A DNA stretch of 64,000 nucleotides from Ochrobactrum teleogrylli (GCF_006376685.1 NZ_VEWL01000012.1:1-64000), one strand, 5' to 3'; positions 24,809-32,534 are shown, counted from the first letter of the stretch. Numbers and translations: made by a program. The notes: generated by a model from the sequence alone, not told the origin.

Positions 24809-24972
24809 TTGTCTGGCACGCGTTGCGCGTAGAGCCAATGCTCCTTGTCACCGCGGTCCTTCGGACGGTCGGTAGCCTTCTGGTCCTTCGACTTTTCTGA
24901 AGTCTTATCAGGCATTGTTGATGCCTTTCTATGCTCTTGTCGGAGTTGCTTGGGGATATGATGATCGTCCAT
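24805..24972 (-). CDS. 55-residue charged hydrophilic protein
   Basis: ATG 24972 is preceded by AAAGGAGAACGAG, an ideal ribosome site. The product is very charged (RQEHRKAST, DKTSEKSKDQKATDRPKDRG) and ends in a hydrophobic-aromatic patch (EHWLYAQRVPDK). It is probably disordered. An exact EcfG promoter lies 45 bp upstream. It overlaps the downstream membrane micro-gene by 4 bp, so the two products are made together and may interact. Confidence 0.75.
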   Translation of the reverse strand: MDDHHIPKQLRQEHRKASTMPDKTSEKSKDQKATDRPKDRGDKEHWLYAQRVPDK

Positions 24973-25016
24973 CTCGTTCTCCTTTGGGCCAGTTTTTTGG
25001 GCTCAGACCGGCACCT

Positions 25017-25041
25017 AACCGACAAGCGCAGTTTATGTTCC
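25017..25041 (-). promoter_or_regulatory. EcfG-type promoter, GGAAC-N17-GTT (minus strand)
   Basis: GGAAC is read at 25041-25037 and GTT at 25019-25017 with a 17-bp spacer. It drives the two coupled micro-genes. It lies immediately after the NUDIX stop codon. Confidence 0.8.
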
Positions 25042-25048
25042 CACAAAA

Positions 25049-25510
25049 TTAGGCTCGATGATCGGTATCGAGGGACGCAATGAGGCTTATCAATTGCGGC
25101 TCGTCCACCAGCAGACCCGCCTCATCCGGCGAAAGCCATTTGCGCTGGCGCTGCTTCTGTTCTGGCCAACGGGCGTTTTCGCATTGAACATGCAACGGAT
25201 AGACCCTCACCTTAACCGGGATGAAAACTCTTTTCAGGCGCTTCCAATACAGATAGTGGCCGATCGTAGAACGGCTGACTTTTCCTTCAATCCCCGCTTC
25301 TTCGAGGGCTTCAATACGTGCAGCGTCGGCGAGACTGCGCTTTTTCATCGGCCAGCCTTTCGGCAAGGTGAAGCGATGTGTGCTGCGCGACGTGACCAGC
25401 ATGATCTTGAGGTGGCCATTTTCAAACCGATAGGGAAGTGCTGCCGCCTGCTCCAGCTCGTGGCCAGCCTTGGCCCGACGGATTCGCTTTTTCCATTTTC
25501 CACTAGCCAT
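25049..25510 (-). CDS. NUDIX hydrolase
   Basis: A 153-residue NUDIX-fold protein. The NUDIX box reads GWPMKKRSLADAARIEALEE followed by AGI. The EE pair and final AGI are kept, but the first Glu of the canonical box is Arg and the central Arg is Ile, a pattern I associate with alphaproteobacterial diphosphoinositol-polyphosphate-phosphatase-like members. It may hydrolyse a nucleoside diphosphate-X. I start it at ATG 25510 because AGGAGGAG is 6 nt upstream and the EcfG promoter at 25541-25565 lies inside the longer frame. Confidence 0.85.
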   Translation of the reverse strand: MASGKWKKRIRRAKAGHELEQAAALPYRFENGHLKIMLVTSRSTHRFTLPKGWPMKKRSLADAARIEALEEAGIEGKVSRSTIGHYLYWKRLKRVFIPVKVRVYPLHVQCENARWPEQKQRQRKWLSPDEAGLLVDEPQLISLIASLDTDHRA

Positions 25511-25540
25511 CGGCTCTCCTCCTGGAGCATCCCGATGCAT

Positions 25541-25565
25541 AACCGCAAAAATACGCTTCTGTTCC
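25541..25565 (-). promoter_or_regulatory. EcfG-type promoter, GGAAC-N17-GTT (minus strand)
   Basis: GGAAC at 25565-25561 and GTT at 25543-25541, upstream of the NUDIX gene. Its position fixes the NUDIX start downstream of it. Confidence 0.8.
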
Positions 25566-25569
25566 ATTT

Positions 25570-25594
25570 GAAACAATAACGCCATTTCATGGTT
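25570..25594 (+). promoter_or_regulatory. EcfG-like promoter variant, GAAAC-N17-GTT
   Basis: GAAAC (25570-25574) and GTT (25592-25594) lie 34 bp upstream of the Cys-rich protein. It is back to back with the exact promoter on the minus strand, only 4 bp away. Confidence 0.55.
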
Positions 25595-25628
25595 TGGGGT
25601 TCGAACATGTCAAAGGAGGAACGGGAAA

Positions 25629-25967
25629 ATGCACGACGCAAAGCAGACTGAATGCATCACCGCCTGTCTCGACTGCTATCGCATCTGCACCGAAATGGCG
25701 TCCGACCATTGTCTGGAACGTGGAGGCGCACATGTCGAACCAAAACATTTCAGAACCATGCTGGGCTGCGCCGAACTTTGTCGTACTGCGGCGCACGTGA
25801 TGATGCTTAAGAGCCCCATCCACAATGAGCTATGCAGGCTCTGCGCCCGGATATGCGACGACTGCGCGGAAAGCTGTCGCGCGCTGGATGGTATGGAAGA
25901 ATGTGTGGCGGCTTGCCAACGCTGCGCCGCATCCTGCAGGGAGATGGCAAATCATCCTGTGGAATGA
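25629..25967 (+). CDS. Cys-rich four-helix-bundle copper-binding protein (DUF326/Csp-like)
   Basis: A 112-residue cytosolic protein with 16 cysteines, many spaced CxxxC or CxxC along helices (TECITACLDCYRIC, ELCRLCARICDDCAESC). This is the pattern of the copper storage proteins, which line a four-helix bundle with Cys to hold many Cu(I) ions. No signal peptide, so it belongs to the cytosolic type. GGAGG precedes ATG 25629. It would buffer copper or protect against oxidative damage during stress. Confidence 0.85.
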   Translation: MHDAKQTECITACLDCYRICTEMASDHCLERGGAHVEPKHFRTMLGCAELCRTAAHVMMLKSPIHNELCRLCARICDDCAESCRALDGMEECVAACQRCAASCREMANHPVE

Positions 25968-25974
25968 GTGGCCT

Positions 25975-26520
25975 CTACAGCGGCTTCTCCTGCGGTATCC
26001 AGTGGATCGCGTCGGGATTAATCCCCAGAAGCAACGCCACGGCTACCGCACGGGCCTTCAGTTCCTCGGTGAGAACTGTGGATCGGGAAAGCACCCAGAA
26101 ATAGTTGCGGCTTGACCCGACGATGATCGCCCACTCGTAATTCTCATCAAGATCAACAATGTTATAACCGCCATAGAATGGGCCGAAGAAGGACACTTTC
26201 AACGCACCTTCGTCGGACGCGCCTACAAATTTTGCAGTACCGGTCGCACTTGTCGAACGGCCTTTCCATGGATCAAACCCGCTATTGACGACGCGGACGG
26301 TTCCATCAGGGTTCAGAGAATATTCCGCCGTTGTGCGCGTGAGACCGCGTTCGAAGCGGTTTTCAATACGGCCAAGCTCAAACCATTTTCCAAGATAGCG
26401 GGAAAGATCGAACGGTTTCACCGGCACAACGCCTTTGGGCACTTGCGGCGATGCTGCTCTTGCCAGAGCAAATCCCAGTGCTAACCCCGAAATTCCGAGC
26501 AGAAACTTGGCCGTTTTCAT
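25975..26520 (-). CDS. blc: Blc-type lipocalin
   Basis: A 181-residue bacterial lipocalin with an N-terminal signal/anchor (FLLGISGLALGFALARAAS) and no lipobox Cys, so it is probably secreted rather than lipidated. The lipocalin signature DLSRYLGKWFELGRIENRFE is clear, as are YNIVDLDENYEWAIIVGSSR and the final helix. It likely binds lysophospholipids or fatty acids released by membrane damage, as E. coli Blc does. It is convergent with the Cys-rich gene (7 bp apart) and preceded by an exact EcfG promoter. Confidence 0.9.
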   Translation of the reverse strand: MKTAKFLLGISGLALGFALARAASPQVPKGVVPVKPFDLSRYLGKWFELGRIENRFERGLTRTTAEYSLNPDGTVRVVNSGFDPWKGRSTSATGTAKFVGASDEGALKVSFFGPFYGGYNIVDLDENYEWAIIVGSSRNYFWVLSRSTVLTEELKARAVAVALLLGINPDAIHWIPQEKPL

Positions 26521-26550
26521 AATTGCGTCCTTCCTTGTCAGTTCATGACT

Positions 26551-26575
26551 AACCAGATGCGGGAGAAATAGTTCC
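26551..26575 (-). promoter_or_regulatory. EcfG-type promoter, GGAAC-N17-GTT (minus strand)
   Basis: GGAAC at 26575-26571 and GTT at 26553-26551, 31 bp upstream of the lipocalin start and just after the topoisomerase stop. Confidence 0.8.
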
Positions 26576-26580
26576 GTTAT

Positions 26581-27606
26581 TCAGGCATTCGCCATCAGCC
26601 ATTTCAGCGTGTTGCGTTCGGCTTTGCTCAGCCGAGGCGCCACAAGCCGGTTCGCCCCGGCGGCCTCCACTTCGCCAGCTAGCGTACCCTGCTCCCAATG
26701 CTCGATAACACCCGGATGAATATAGGCGCTGCGACAAACCGCCCGCGTATTGCCAAGCGATTGCGCGATACCGTCAATCACTTGATTGAGCACGCGCTTT
26801 CTGGCCGCTTCGCTTTCAGGTAATTCCGTCGAGCAGAGTGCTTCAACTGCCTCTGCGGTCGCAGCCCAGGTGCGAAAATGCTTGGAGGTAAATTCTGCCC
26901 CCATGGCGTCTCGCAGATAATCGTTGATATCTTGCGAGCAAACGGCACGCCGGGCTCCCTCGTCATCGATATATTGGAACAGTTGCTGCCCCGGCAGCTC
27001 CTGTACTGACCGCACAATCCGTGCAATCCGCCTGTCGGACAGTTTCAGGTTCCAGCTCTTGCCCGACTTGCCCGTGAAAACCAGACGCAAGCCTGCTCCG
27101 TCGTCCTTGACATGGCGATTGCGCAACGTGGTGATACCAAAACTGTTGTTCTCCCGCGCATAGTTAGGGTTGCCAACGCGCAGCAACAGTCTGTCCATCA
27201 TCCAGATGACGGTTGCGACTACCTTTTCCCGACCGAGGGAACGTCGCCGCATGTCTGCGTCGATCTTTTGCCGGAGACCGCTGAGCTTCTGACCGAAAGC
27301 CTGCAAGCTTGAAAACTTGCTCTGTCCACGCTCTGCCATCCACGCAGGATGATAGATATACTGCTTCCTGCCGCGTGCGTCGCGGCCTGTAGCCTGTGTG
27401 TGGCCATACTGGTCGAGACATATCCAGACGTCCTTCCATGCGGGCGGAATGGCCAAGGCCGCTATCCGCACCTTTTCCCTCGCGCTGACCGCATGTCGAT
27501 GGCAATCGACATAACGAAAGCCCGTACCGCAACGAATGCGCTTTAGGCCCGGCTCGGTATCAGTGACATGGATCAGGCGATGCGGGATCGGCGGTTTTTC
27601 GAGCAA
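26581..27606 (-). CDS. DNA topoisomerase IB (poxvirus-type)
   Basis: A 341-residue type IB topoisomerase that relaxes supercoils through a 3'-phosphotyrosine. The catalytic elements are visible: the Arg/Lys region SKHFRTWAATA with His and Arg, and the nucleophile Tyr295 in SAYIHP. The start is uncertain. A TTG at 27660 is in frame, but an EcfG-type promoter overlaps it (27651-27676), so its transcript would begin downstream. A TTG at 27606 with GGGGA 7 nt upstream fits better and keeps the whole domain. Divergent from ku. Confidence 0.87.
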   Translation of the reverse strand: MLEKPPIPHRLIHVTDTEPGLKRIRCGTGFRYVDCHRHAVSAREKVRIAALAIPPAWKDVWICLDQYGHTQATGRDARGRKQYIYHPAWMAERGQSKFSSLQAFGQKLSGLRQKIDADMRRRSLGREKVVATVIWMMDRLLLRVGNPNYARENNSFGITTLRNRHVKDDGAGLRLVFTGKSGKSWNLKLSDRRIARIVRSVQELPGQQLFQYIDDEGARRAVCSQDINDYLRDAMGAEFTSKHFRTWAATAEAVEALCSTELPESEAARKRVLNQVIDGIAQSLGNTRAVCRSAYIHPGVIEHWEQGTLAGEVEAAGANRLVAPRLSKAERNTLKWLMANA

Positions 27607-27650
27607 TGGTGTTTCCCCGAAATGGCTGTGGCGGGATTTCCTTCGCTGAT

Positions 27651-27676
27651 AACCACCCAAACGCCTAACGAGTTCC
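27651..27676 (-). promoter_or_regulatory. EcfG-type promoter, GGAAC-N18-GTT (minus strand)
   Basis: GGAAC at 27676-27672 and GTT at 27653-27651 with an 18-bp spacer. It serves the topoisomerase gene and lies back to back with the ku promoter. Confidence 0.65.
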
Positions 27677-27693
27677 AGCGCGGCTCTGAAACC

Positions 27694-27718
27694 GGAACCT
27701 TCCGGCCTTCAACTGGTT
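27694..27718 (+). promoter_or_regulatory. EcfG-type promoter, GGAAC-N17-GTT
   Basis: GGAAC (27694-27698) and GTT (27716-27718) lie 28 bp before the GTG start of the stand-alone ku gene. Confidence 0.8.
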
Positions 27719-27745
27719 ATCTTCCACTCGGAAGGGGATGAAACG

Positions 27746-28549
27746 GTGCCGCACGCATTCTGGAAAGGCTACCTGAAACTGTCGCTCGTCACTTGTGCCG
27801 TGGAGTTGATGCCAGCGACCAGCGACAGCGAGAAAGTGCGCTTTCACACGCTCAACGCCAAAACAGGCAATCGGGTCATCAGCCGCTATGTCGATTCAGT
27901 GACGCACAAGCCTGTGCGCGATCAGGACGAGATCAAGGGCTTTGAGAAAGCGGAAGGCGACTATATCCTCCTTGAAGATGATGAGCTGGAAGCGGTGGCC
28001 CTCGAAAGCACACGCACCATCGATATCGATAAATTCGTAGAACGCGATAGCATCGGTTGGATCTGGTACGACAAGCCCCATTATCTCTCACCCGCTGACA
28101 AGGTTGGGCAGGAAGCCTTTGCCGTCATTCGGGAAGCGATGGACAAAAGCGGCGTCTGCGGCTTGGCGCGACTGGTGATGTACCGGCGCGAACGAGCCGT
28201 TCTTCTGGAGCCACGTGGACCAGGTATTGTCTTATGGACCTTGCATTTCGGCGATGAAGTGCGAAAACCTGAGGATTATTTTTCAAATATCGGGGGCGAA
28301 AAGCCCGATAAAAAGCTGTTTTCCATGGTTCGTAAGCTGATCAAGGATAAGACGGAAGACTGGAATCCGGATTTGCTGAAGGACCCGGTTCAGAGGAATC
28401 TGAAATCGATGATCGCCGCCAAGAAGAAGAAAACAAAAGCACCCGCAAAGGCTAAATCCAGCGCCACGCCCCCGCCGACCAGCGGCAATGTTATCAACAT
28501 CATGGATGCTTTGCGCAAAAGTCTCGCCAACGAGAAAAAACAGCGCTAA
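27746..28549 (+). CDS. ku: Ku protein (NHEJ), stand-alone copy
   Basis: A 267-residue bacterial Ku that should dimerise and encircle broken DNA ends to recruit LigD. It starts AFWKGYLKLSLVTCAVELMP and shows FHTLNAKTGNRVISRYVDS and YYLSP-like YLSPADKVGQEAFAV. It ends in a Lys-rich tail (AAKKKKTKAPAKAK) and the C-terminal NIMDALRKSL. The start is GTG 27746 with AGGGG 8 nt upstream. It is convergent with ligD (22 bp between stops) and transcribed alone from an EcfG promoter. It is a paralogue of the ku at 31067. Confidence 0.92.
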   Translation: MPHAFWKGYLKLSLVTCAVELMPATSDSEKVRFHTLNAKTGNRVISRYVDSVTHKPVRDQDEIKGFEKAEGDYILLEDDELEAVALESTRTIDIDKFVERDSIGWIWYDKPHYLSPADKVGQEAFAVIREAMDKSGVCGLARLVMYRRERAVLLEPRGPGIVLWTLHFGDEVRKPEDYFSNIGGEKPDKKLFSMVRKLIKDKTEDWNPDLLKDPVQRNLKSMIAAKKKKTKAPAKAKSSATPPPTSGNVINIMDALRKSLANEKKQR

Positions 28550-28571
28550 CTACTTATTTTGGCGCGTTCCC

Positions 28572-31067
28572 TTACCGCTTCGGTAAAGGTTTTGCCGCTT
28601 TGCTGAAATCCTCCCAAGGGTCGTTCTTTAAAGCCGCAAGCCGCGTCGGCGTATTCAATATGGTGAAATGGGTCGGGCCGATTGCCGGGCTCACTTCGTT
28701 CCATGCGAGCGGCATGGAAACCGCTGCCCCCGGACGAGCGCGAGGCGAATATGGCGCAACCGCAGTCATACCGCGTTGATTGCGCAAGTAATCAATGAGG
28801 ATTTTGCCTTTGCGTTTGGCTTTGGAAATAGTCGATACGTAGCGATCAGGACTATCCGCCGCCATCTCGTCGGCGATTGCCTTGGTGAAAGCCTTCAGAC
28901 TTTCCCAGTCGGCCTTCGGTTTTAACGGCACAACGACATGCAGCCCCTTGCCGCCCGACGTTTTTACAAAGGTGGTGAGGCCGTGTTTCTCAAGCCGCTC
29001 CTTTGTTTCAAAAGCGCCTTCGACGACGCGCTCCCAGGCGACACCGTCTCCGGGATCAAGATCCATCGTCAATATATCTGGCAGTTCCCAGTTTTTAAGG
29101 GTCGATCCCCATGGATGTATTTCCAGCGTGGCGGCCTGCACCAAACCGATCAGACCGTCGAAATCCTTGATTGCTATGTACGGTTCTTCATCCTTCTCAG
29201 ACGGATCATCAACCTCAAAAATATGTTCGTTCGGACCCTTCCACGCGTGTTTCTGGAAGAAGTGCTGGCCGTCGATGCCTGTGGGACAGCGCAGCAAAGC
29301 CAGTGGCCGATTGATGATAAACGGCTCAATGCGCGGCCAGACCTCGGCGTAATAATCCGCCAATCCCTGTTTGGTGATACCCTCTTTCGGCCAGTATACA
29401 CGGTCCGGGTGGGTGAGCTTCACATCGGCTTCTTCGGAAGCTGCTTTTTCGGGCCGGGCTGGCATGGCACTTTTCTCCAAGATGACCTCCTTCGCGGCCT
29501 TGTCGTCCCGCAGGCCGCGGAAAGACGCGTGGCGCAATCTCCTGTCTGCGGTCCATGCGCGAAACTCGATCTCTGCGACGAGCTGCGGTTTGACGAATAT
29601 CGCGCCGCGCTTTTCTTCAGCTGTCAGCGTCGTGGCAAAGGGGCTTTTCTCCTGACGCATCGCGTTGAGCTTTTTATAAAGATCTTTGGCCAGTTTGACC
29701 GAAAATCCGGTTCCGACCCTCCCGACCGAAACGAGACCTCTCTTTTCCTGAACGCCCAGCAACAACGAACCGATTGCATCGCGCGTTGCGCTGGAAGGTA
29801 CAAAGCCCGCAATGACAAATTCCTGTCGTCCGATGCATTTCGATTTGCGCCAGTCTTTGCTGCGTCCCGAACTATAAAGACCCTCGCTCAGCTTCGAGAC
29901 GATGCCTTCCAGCCCCAGACCGCAGGCATTGTTCAACACAGCTTCCCCGTCGGCATCAAAAGCCTCGCTATAGCGTAATGTGGCCATCGAAGGGGAGATA
30001 AGCTTTGCCAGCAGCGCCTTGCGCTCGACCAACGGCACCTGACGCAGATCGTTGCCATTAAAATAGAGGAGATCAAAGAGATAATAGGCGAAGCGATCCG
30101 AACGCCCCTCGCTCAAATCGCTTTGCAACGCGGAAAAATCCGACAAGCCCGCGCCGCTTTCCACCACAATTTCGCCGTCCAAAATGGCATTGTCGACGCC
30201 GGTCGCCAGAATATCTTTTGTGATCGCTTGGCCGAATTTTTCGGTCCAATCCAGCCCACTGCGCGAATAAAGCACGACATTGCCGTTTAAAACGTGCGCT
30301 TGAATACGATAGCCATCAAACTTGATTTCGTGAATCCAGCGGCTCCCTTCTGGAGCAGCGGATACCAACGTCGCCAATTGCGGTTCGATGAACTGCGGCA
30401 TCGCAGCCTTTTTGGCGAGCTTCGGCAGAGGTTGCGCCTTTTCTTTGGCAACGCGGGTTTTAGCGATAGGCCCGGTTTTGGATGACCAGCCCGGCGCTTC
30501 ATCTTCCACCTCGGCAATAACCCGCCCGGTTTTTACCGATTGCGGTTCTTCCTCGAGAATATCCGGATCGTTTGCCTCCCGCGCAAACTCATCCTCCCCC
30601 TTTATGAGCAGCCAGTTTTCGCGCTTTTCACCGGGCTTTCCATGCATTCGAACGAGATGCCAACGGCCCTTGAGCTTTTCGCCATTCAGTTCGAATTCCA
30701 TGTGCCCCTTATTGTACTGTTTGTGTGGATCGCCGATTGGCTTCCACTGCCCATTGTCCCAGACAATGACTGTGCCGCCGCCATATTCGCCCTTGGGGAT
30801 TGTGCCTTCAAAACCGGCATATTCGAGAGGATGATCCTCCACATGGACAGCCAGACGCTTTTCACCGGGCACCAGACTTGGTCCGCGCGTGACCGCCCAG
30901 CTTTTCAACACGCCGTCCATTTCGAGCCTGAAATCATAGTGCAACCGGCGCGCGTCGTGTTTCTGCACCACAAAAAGGTCGCCCTTGCTCCGCCCAGCCT
31001 TGCCGCGCGGCTCTTTCGTCAGGCTGAAGTCGCGTTTCTTGTGATAAGTTTCAAGCGGCTGTCCCAT
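28572..31067 (-). CDS. ligD: ATP-dependent DNA ligase LigD (phosphoesterase-ligase-polymerase)
   Basis: An 831-residue multifunctional NHEJ enzyme. The 3'-phosphoesterase domain is at about 30-160 (RLHYDFRLEMDG, EDHPLEY). The ligase domain follows with the adenylated K249 in EIKFDGYRI and an OB fold. The primase-like polymerase domain is C-terminal (LTHPDRVYWPKEGITK, GQHFFQKHAWKG, MDLDPGDG). The order PE-LIG-POL resembles Pseudomonas LigD. Its start overlaps the ku stop (TAATG), so ku and ligD form a coupled operon. It is full length. Confidence 0.95.
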   Translation of the reverse strand: MGQPLETYHKKRDFSLTKEPRGKAGRSKGDLFVVQKHDARRLHYDFRLEMDGVLKSWAVTRGPSLVPGEKRLAVHVEDHPLEYAGFEGTIPKGEYGGGTVIVWDNGQWKPIGDPHKQYNKGHMEFELNGEKLKGRWHLVRMHGKPGEKRENWLLIKGEDEFAREANDPDILEEEPQSVKTGRVIAEVEDEAPGWSSKTGPIAKTRVAKEKAQPLPKLAKKAAMPQFIEPQLATLVSAAPEGSRWIHEIKFDGYRIQAHVLNGNVVLYSRSGLDWTEKFGQAITKDILATGVDNAILDGEIVVESGAGLSDFSALQSDLSEGRSDRFAYYLFDLLYFNGNDLRQVPLVERKALLAKLISPSMATLRYSEAFDADGEAVLNNACGLGLEGIVSKLSEGLYSSGRSKDWRKSKCIGRQEFVIAGFVPSSATRDAIGSLLLGVQEKRGLVSVGRVGTGFSVKLAKDLYKKLNAMRQEKSPFATTLTAEEKRGAIFVKPQLVAEIEFRAWTADRRLRHASFRGLRDDKAAKEVILEKSAMPARPEKAASEEADVKLTHPDRVYWPKEGITKQGLADYYAEVWPRIEPFIINRPLALLRCPTGIDGQHFFQKHAWKGPNEHIFEVDDPSEKDEEPYIAIKDFDGLIGLVQAATLEIHPWGSTLKNWELPDILTMDLDPGDGVAWERVVEGAFETKERLEKHGLTTFVKTSGGKGLHVVVPLKPKADWESLKAFTKAIADEMAADSPDRYVSTISKAKRKGKILIDYLRNQRGMTAVAPYSPRARPGAAVSMPLAWNEVSPAIGPTHFTILNTPTRLAALKNDPWEDFSKAAKPLPKR

Positions 31068-31897
31068 TATCCAGCCTTTCGGGGCTTCGCTTTGCTGGTC
31101 GCGGTTTTCGCCGCTTTTTTCTTGGGCGCGCTCATGGCTGCGCTCTTACGCAAGGCTTCCTTCAGATCGATCACGTCAGCAGTCTTTGGAGCGGCAGGCT
31201 TTTTGAGCGGCTTGCCTTCGATCTTCGCTTTTATCAGCTCGGCAAGCGCCGCGTCATAACGGTCGTCGAAGCTTGAGGGATCGAAACGGCCCATCTTGGT
31301 GTCGATGATATGCTTGGCCAGATCGAGCATTTCCCGGTCGAATTTGAATGCTTCGAGATTTGAAAAAGCTTCGTTCGCAGAACGAACTTCATAATCAAAA
31401 TTAAGCGTCGTTGCGATCAATCCATCGCCCTCCGCGCGGATAAGAATTTTGCGCGCGCGGCGGAAAAGCACCGCCTCTGCGACCGCCGCAACGTTTTCGG
31501 CTTTTATACCGTCGCTAAAAAGCGAGAAGACCTCGTCATCATCAACAGGCGCCAGATAATAGGGGCGGTCCAGATAGACATCATCGATATCACCACATTT
31601 GACAAAATGAGTGACGTTCAACGTTTTGTTGCTGTCTGGGATGGTCGACTGGATTTCATCATCATCGAAACTGACATAACGACCAGAAGAGATTTCATAT
31701 CCCTTGATCTGCTCTTCGCGCGGAACAGGTTTGCCTGTATCGCTGTCGACAAATTCGCGGCTGAGACGATTGCCCGTTTTGCGATTGACCAGATGGAACG
31801 AAACCCGCTCGGAGGTTGACACCGCCGTATAAAGACCGACAGGCATCAAAAGCTGCTCGACTTTCAACTGGCCTTTCCAGTTTGCGCGGATAGCCAT
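31067..31897 (-). CDS. ku: Ku protein (NHEJ), ligD-linked copy
   Basis: A 276-residue Ku starting MAIRANWKGQLKVEQLLMPV, with SFHLVNRKTGNRLSREFVDS and YYLAPVDDDEVFSLF, and a Lys-rich tail. ATG 31897 has GAGG at 5-6 nt. A longer frame to 32038 has no ribosome site and runs over another small gene. Being in an operon with ligD, it is the obvious LigD partner. An EcfG-type promoter with an 18-bp spacer lies 38 bp upstream. Confidence 0.93.
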   Translation of the reverse strand: MAIRANWKGQLKVEQLLMPVGLYTAVSTSERVSFHLVNRKTGNRLSREFVDSDTGKPVPREEQIKGYEISSGRYVSFDDDEIQSTIPDSNKTLNVTHFVKCGDIDDVYLDRPYYLAPVDDDEVFSLFSDGIKAENVAAVAEAVLFRRARKILIRAEGDGLIATTLNFDYEVRSANEAFSNLEAFKFDREMLDLAKHIIDTKMGRFDPSSFDDRYDAALAELIKAKIEGKPLKKPAAPKTADVIDLKEALRKSAAMSAPKKKAAKTATSKAKPRKAG

Positions 31898-31934
31898 GGC
31901 TTCCTCATTCCGTGTCAGATTACCTGCTCGGGTA

Positions 31935-31960
31935 AACTCGCAGAACCGCGAACTTGTTCC
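31935..31960 (-). promoter_or_regulatory. EcfG-type promoter, GGAAC-N18-GTT (minus strand)
   Basis: GGAAC at 31960-31956 and GTT at 31937-31935 with an 18-bp spacer, placed for the ku-ligD operon. Confidence 0.6.
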
Positions 31961-31985
31961 GGACAGCCGCTTCCCGAAAGCTGCG

Positions 31986-32159
31986 CTAGCTCTCCGCCTT
32001 GAACTTTTTGGCCTCTGCGAGAAGCTTCTGCCGGTCACGGTGTCCCAAACGTTCGATCAGTTCCCGCGCCTGTAGTGGCGAAAGATCCGAGTTCTCGGCG
32101 AGAAACTTGATATCCTCATCTTCAGTCAATGGAGCCGGGTTTTGCTCTTGCTCAGTCAT
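31986..32159 (-). CDS. 57-residue conserved-looking helical small protein
   Basis: ATG 32159 (GAGGAAACCATC upstream, a good ribosome site) to TAG 31986. The product is acidic at the N-terminus (TEQEQNPAPLTEDEDI) and then helical and charged (LSPLQARELIERLGHDR-like, LAEAKKFKAES), suggesting a small helix-hairpin-helix or SAP-like domain that might touch nucleic acid; this is inference. It lies between a membrane micro-gene and the ku-ligD operon, all on the same strand. Confidence 0.72.
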   Translation of the reverse strand: MTEQEQNPAPLTEDEDIKFLAENSDLSPLQARELIERLGHRDRQKLLAEAKKFKAES

Positions 32160-32214
32160 GATGGTTTCCTCAATCGATTGGCTTTTGATAAGCTTGTGCG
32201 GCTGGGCTTCCTCG

Positions 32215-32388
32215 TCATATCCAGAACGTAGTGGCGTAACCGATGCAGATGATCGCGAGAATGACCATCCACCAGATCAGATAGATACGGCCTTCCTGCA
32301 ATCCACGGCGCCGTTCAGATTCCGCTTTCTGACCGCCCGGCGCTCGATAGACACGGGCACTATCGGTGGTTTTGTTGGGTGTAATCAT
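32215..32388 (-). CDS. 57-residue C-tail-anchored membrane protein
   Basis: A polar N-terminal half (TPNKTTDSARVYRAPGGQKA, ESERRRG) is followed by one C-terminal transmembrane helix (IYLIWWMVILAIICIGYA). ATG 32388 is 9 nt after GGGAGG. The exact EcfG promoter at 32410-32434 lies inside the longer frame that begins at TTG 32478, so the shorter start is right. The function is unknown. The 57-residue helical gene follows 55 bp downstream and may be cotranscribed. Confidence 0.75.
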   Translation of the reverse strand: MITPNKTTDSARVYRAPGGQKAESERRRGLQEGRIYLIWWMVILAIICIGYATTFWI

Positions 32389-32409
32389 CGCCATAAACCT
32401 CCCTGGCCC

Positions 32410-32434
32410 AACGATCTCGTAGAGCAAATGTTCC
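32410..32434 (-). promoter_or_regulatory. EcfG-type promoter, GGAAC-N17-GTT (minus strand)
   Basis: GGAAC at 32434-32430 and GTT at 32412-32410, about 22 bp before the membrane micro-gene start. Confidence 0.8.
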
Positions 32435-32509
32435 GGCGACCTCTTGCTGATTTCTTCCGGAGCCTCGGAATTCGACAACGCCGTTTTACTTTATAGACTT
32501 CGCCACGAA

Positions 32510-32534
32510 GGAACCGATCCCGGTCAAATAAGTT
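32510..32534 (+). promoter_or_regulatory. EcfG-type promoter, GGAAC-N17-GTT
   Basis: GGAAC (32510-32514) and GTT (32532-32534) lie 49 bp upstream of the low-affinity iron permease-like gene. Confidence 0.8.
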
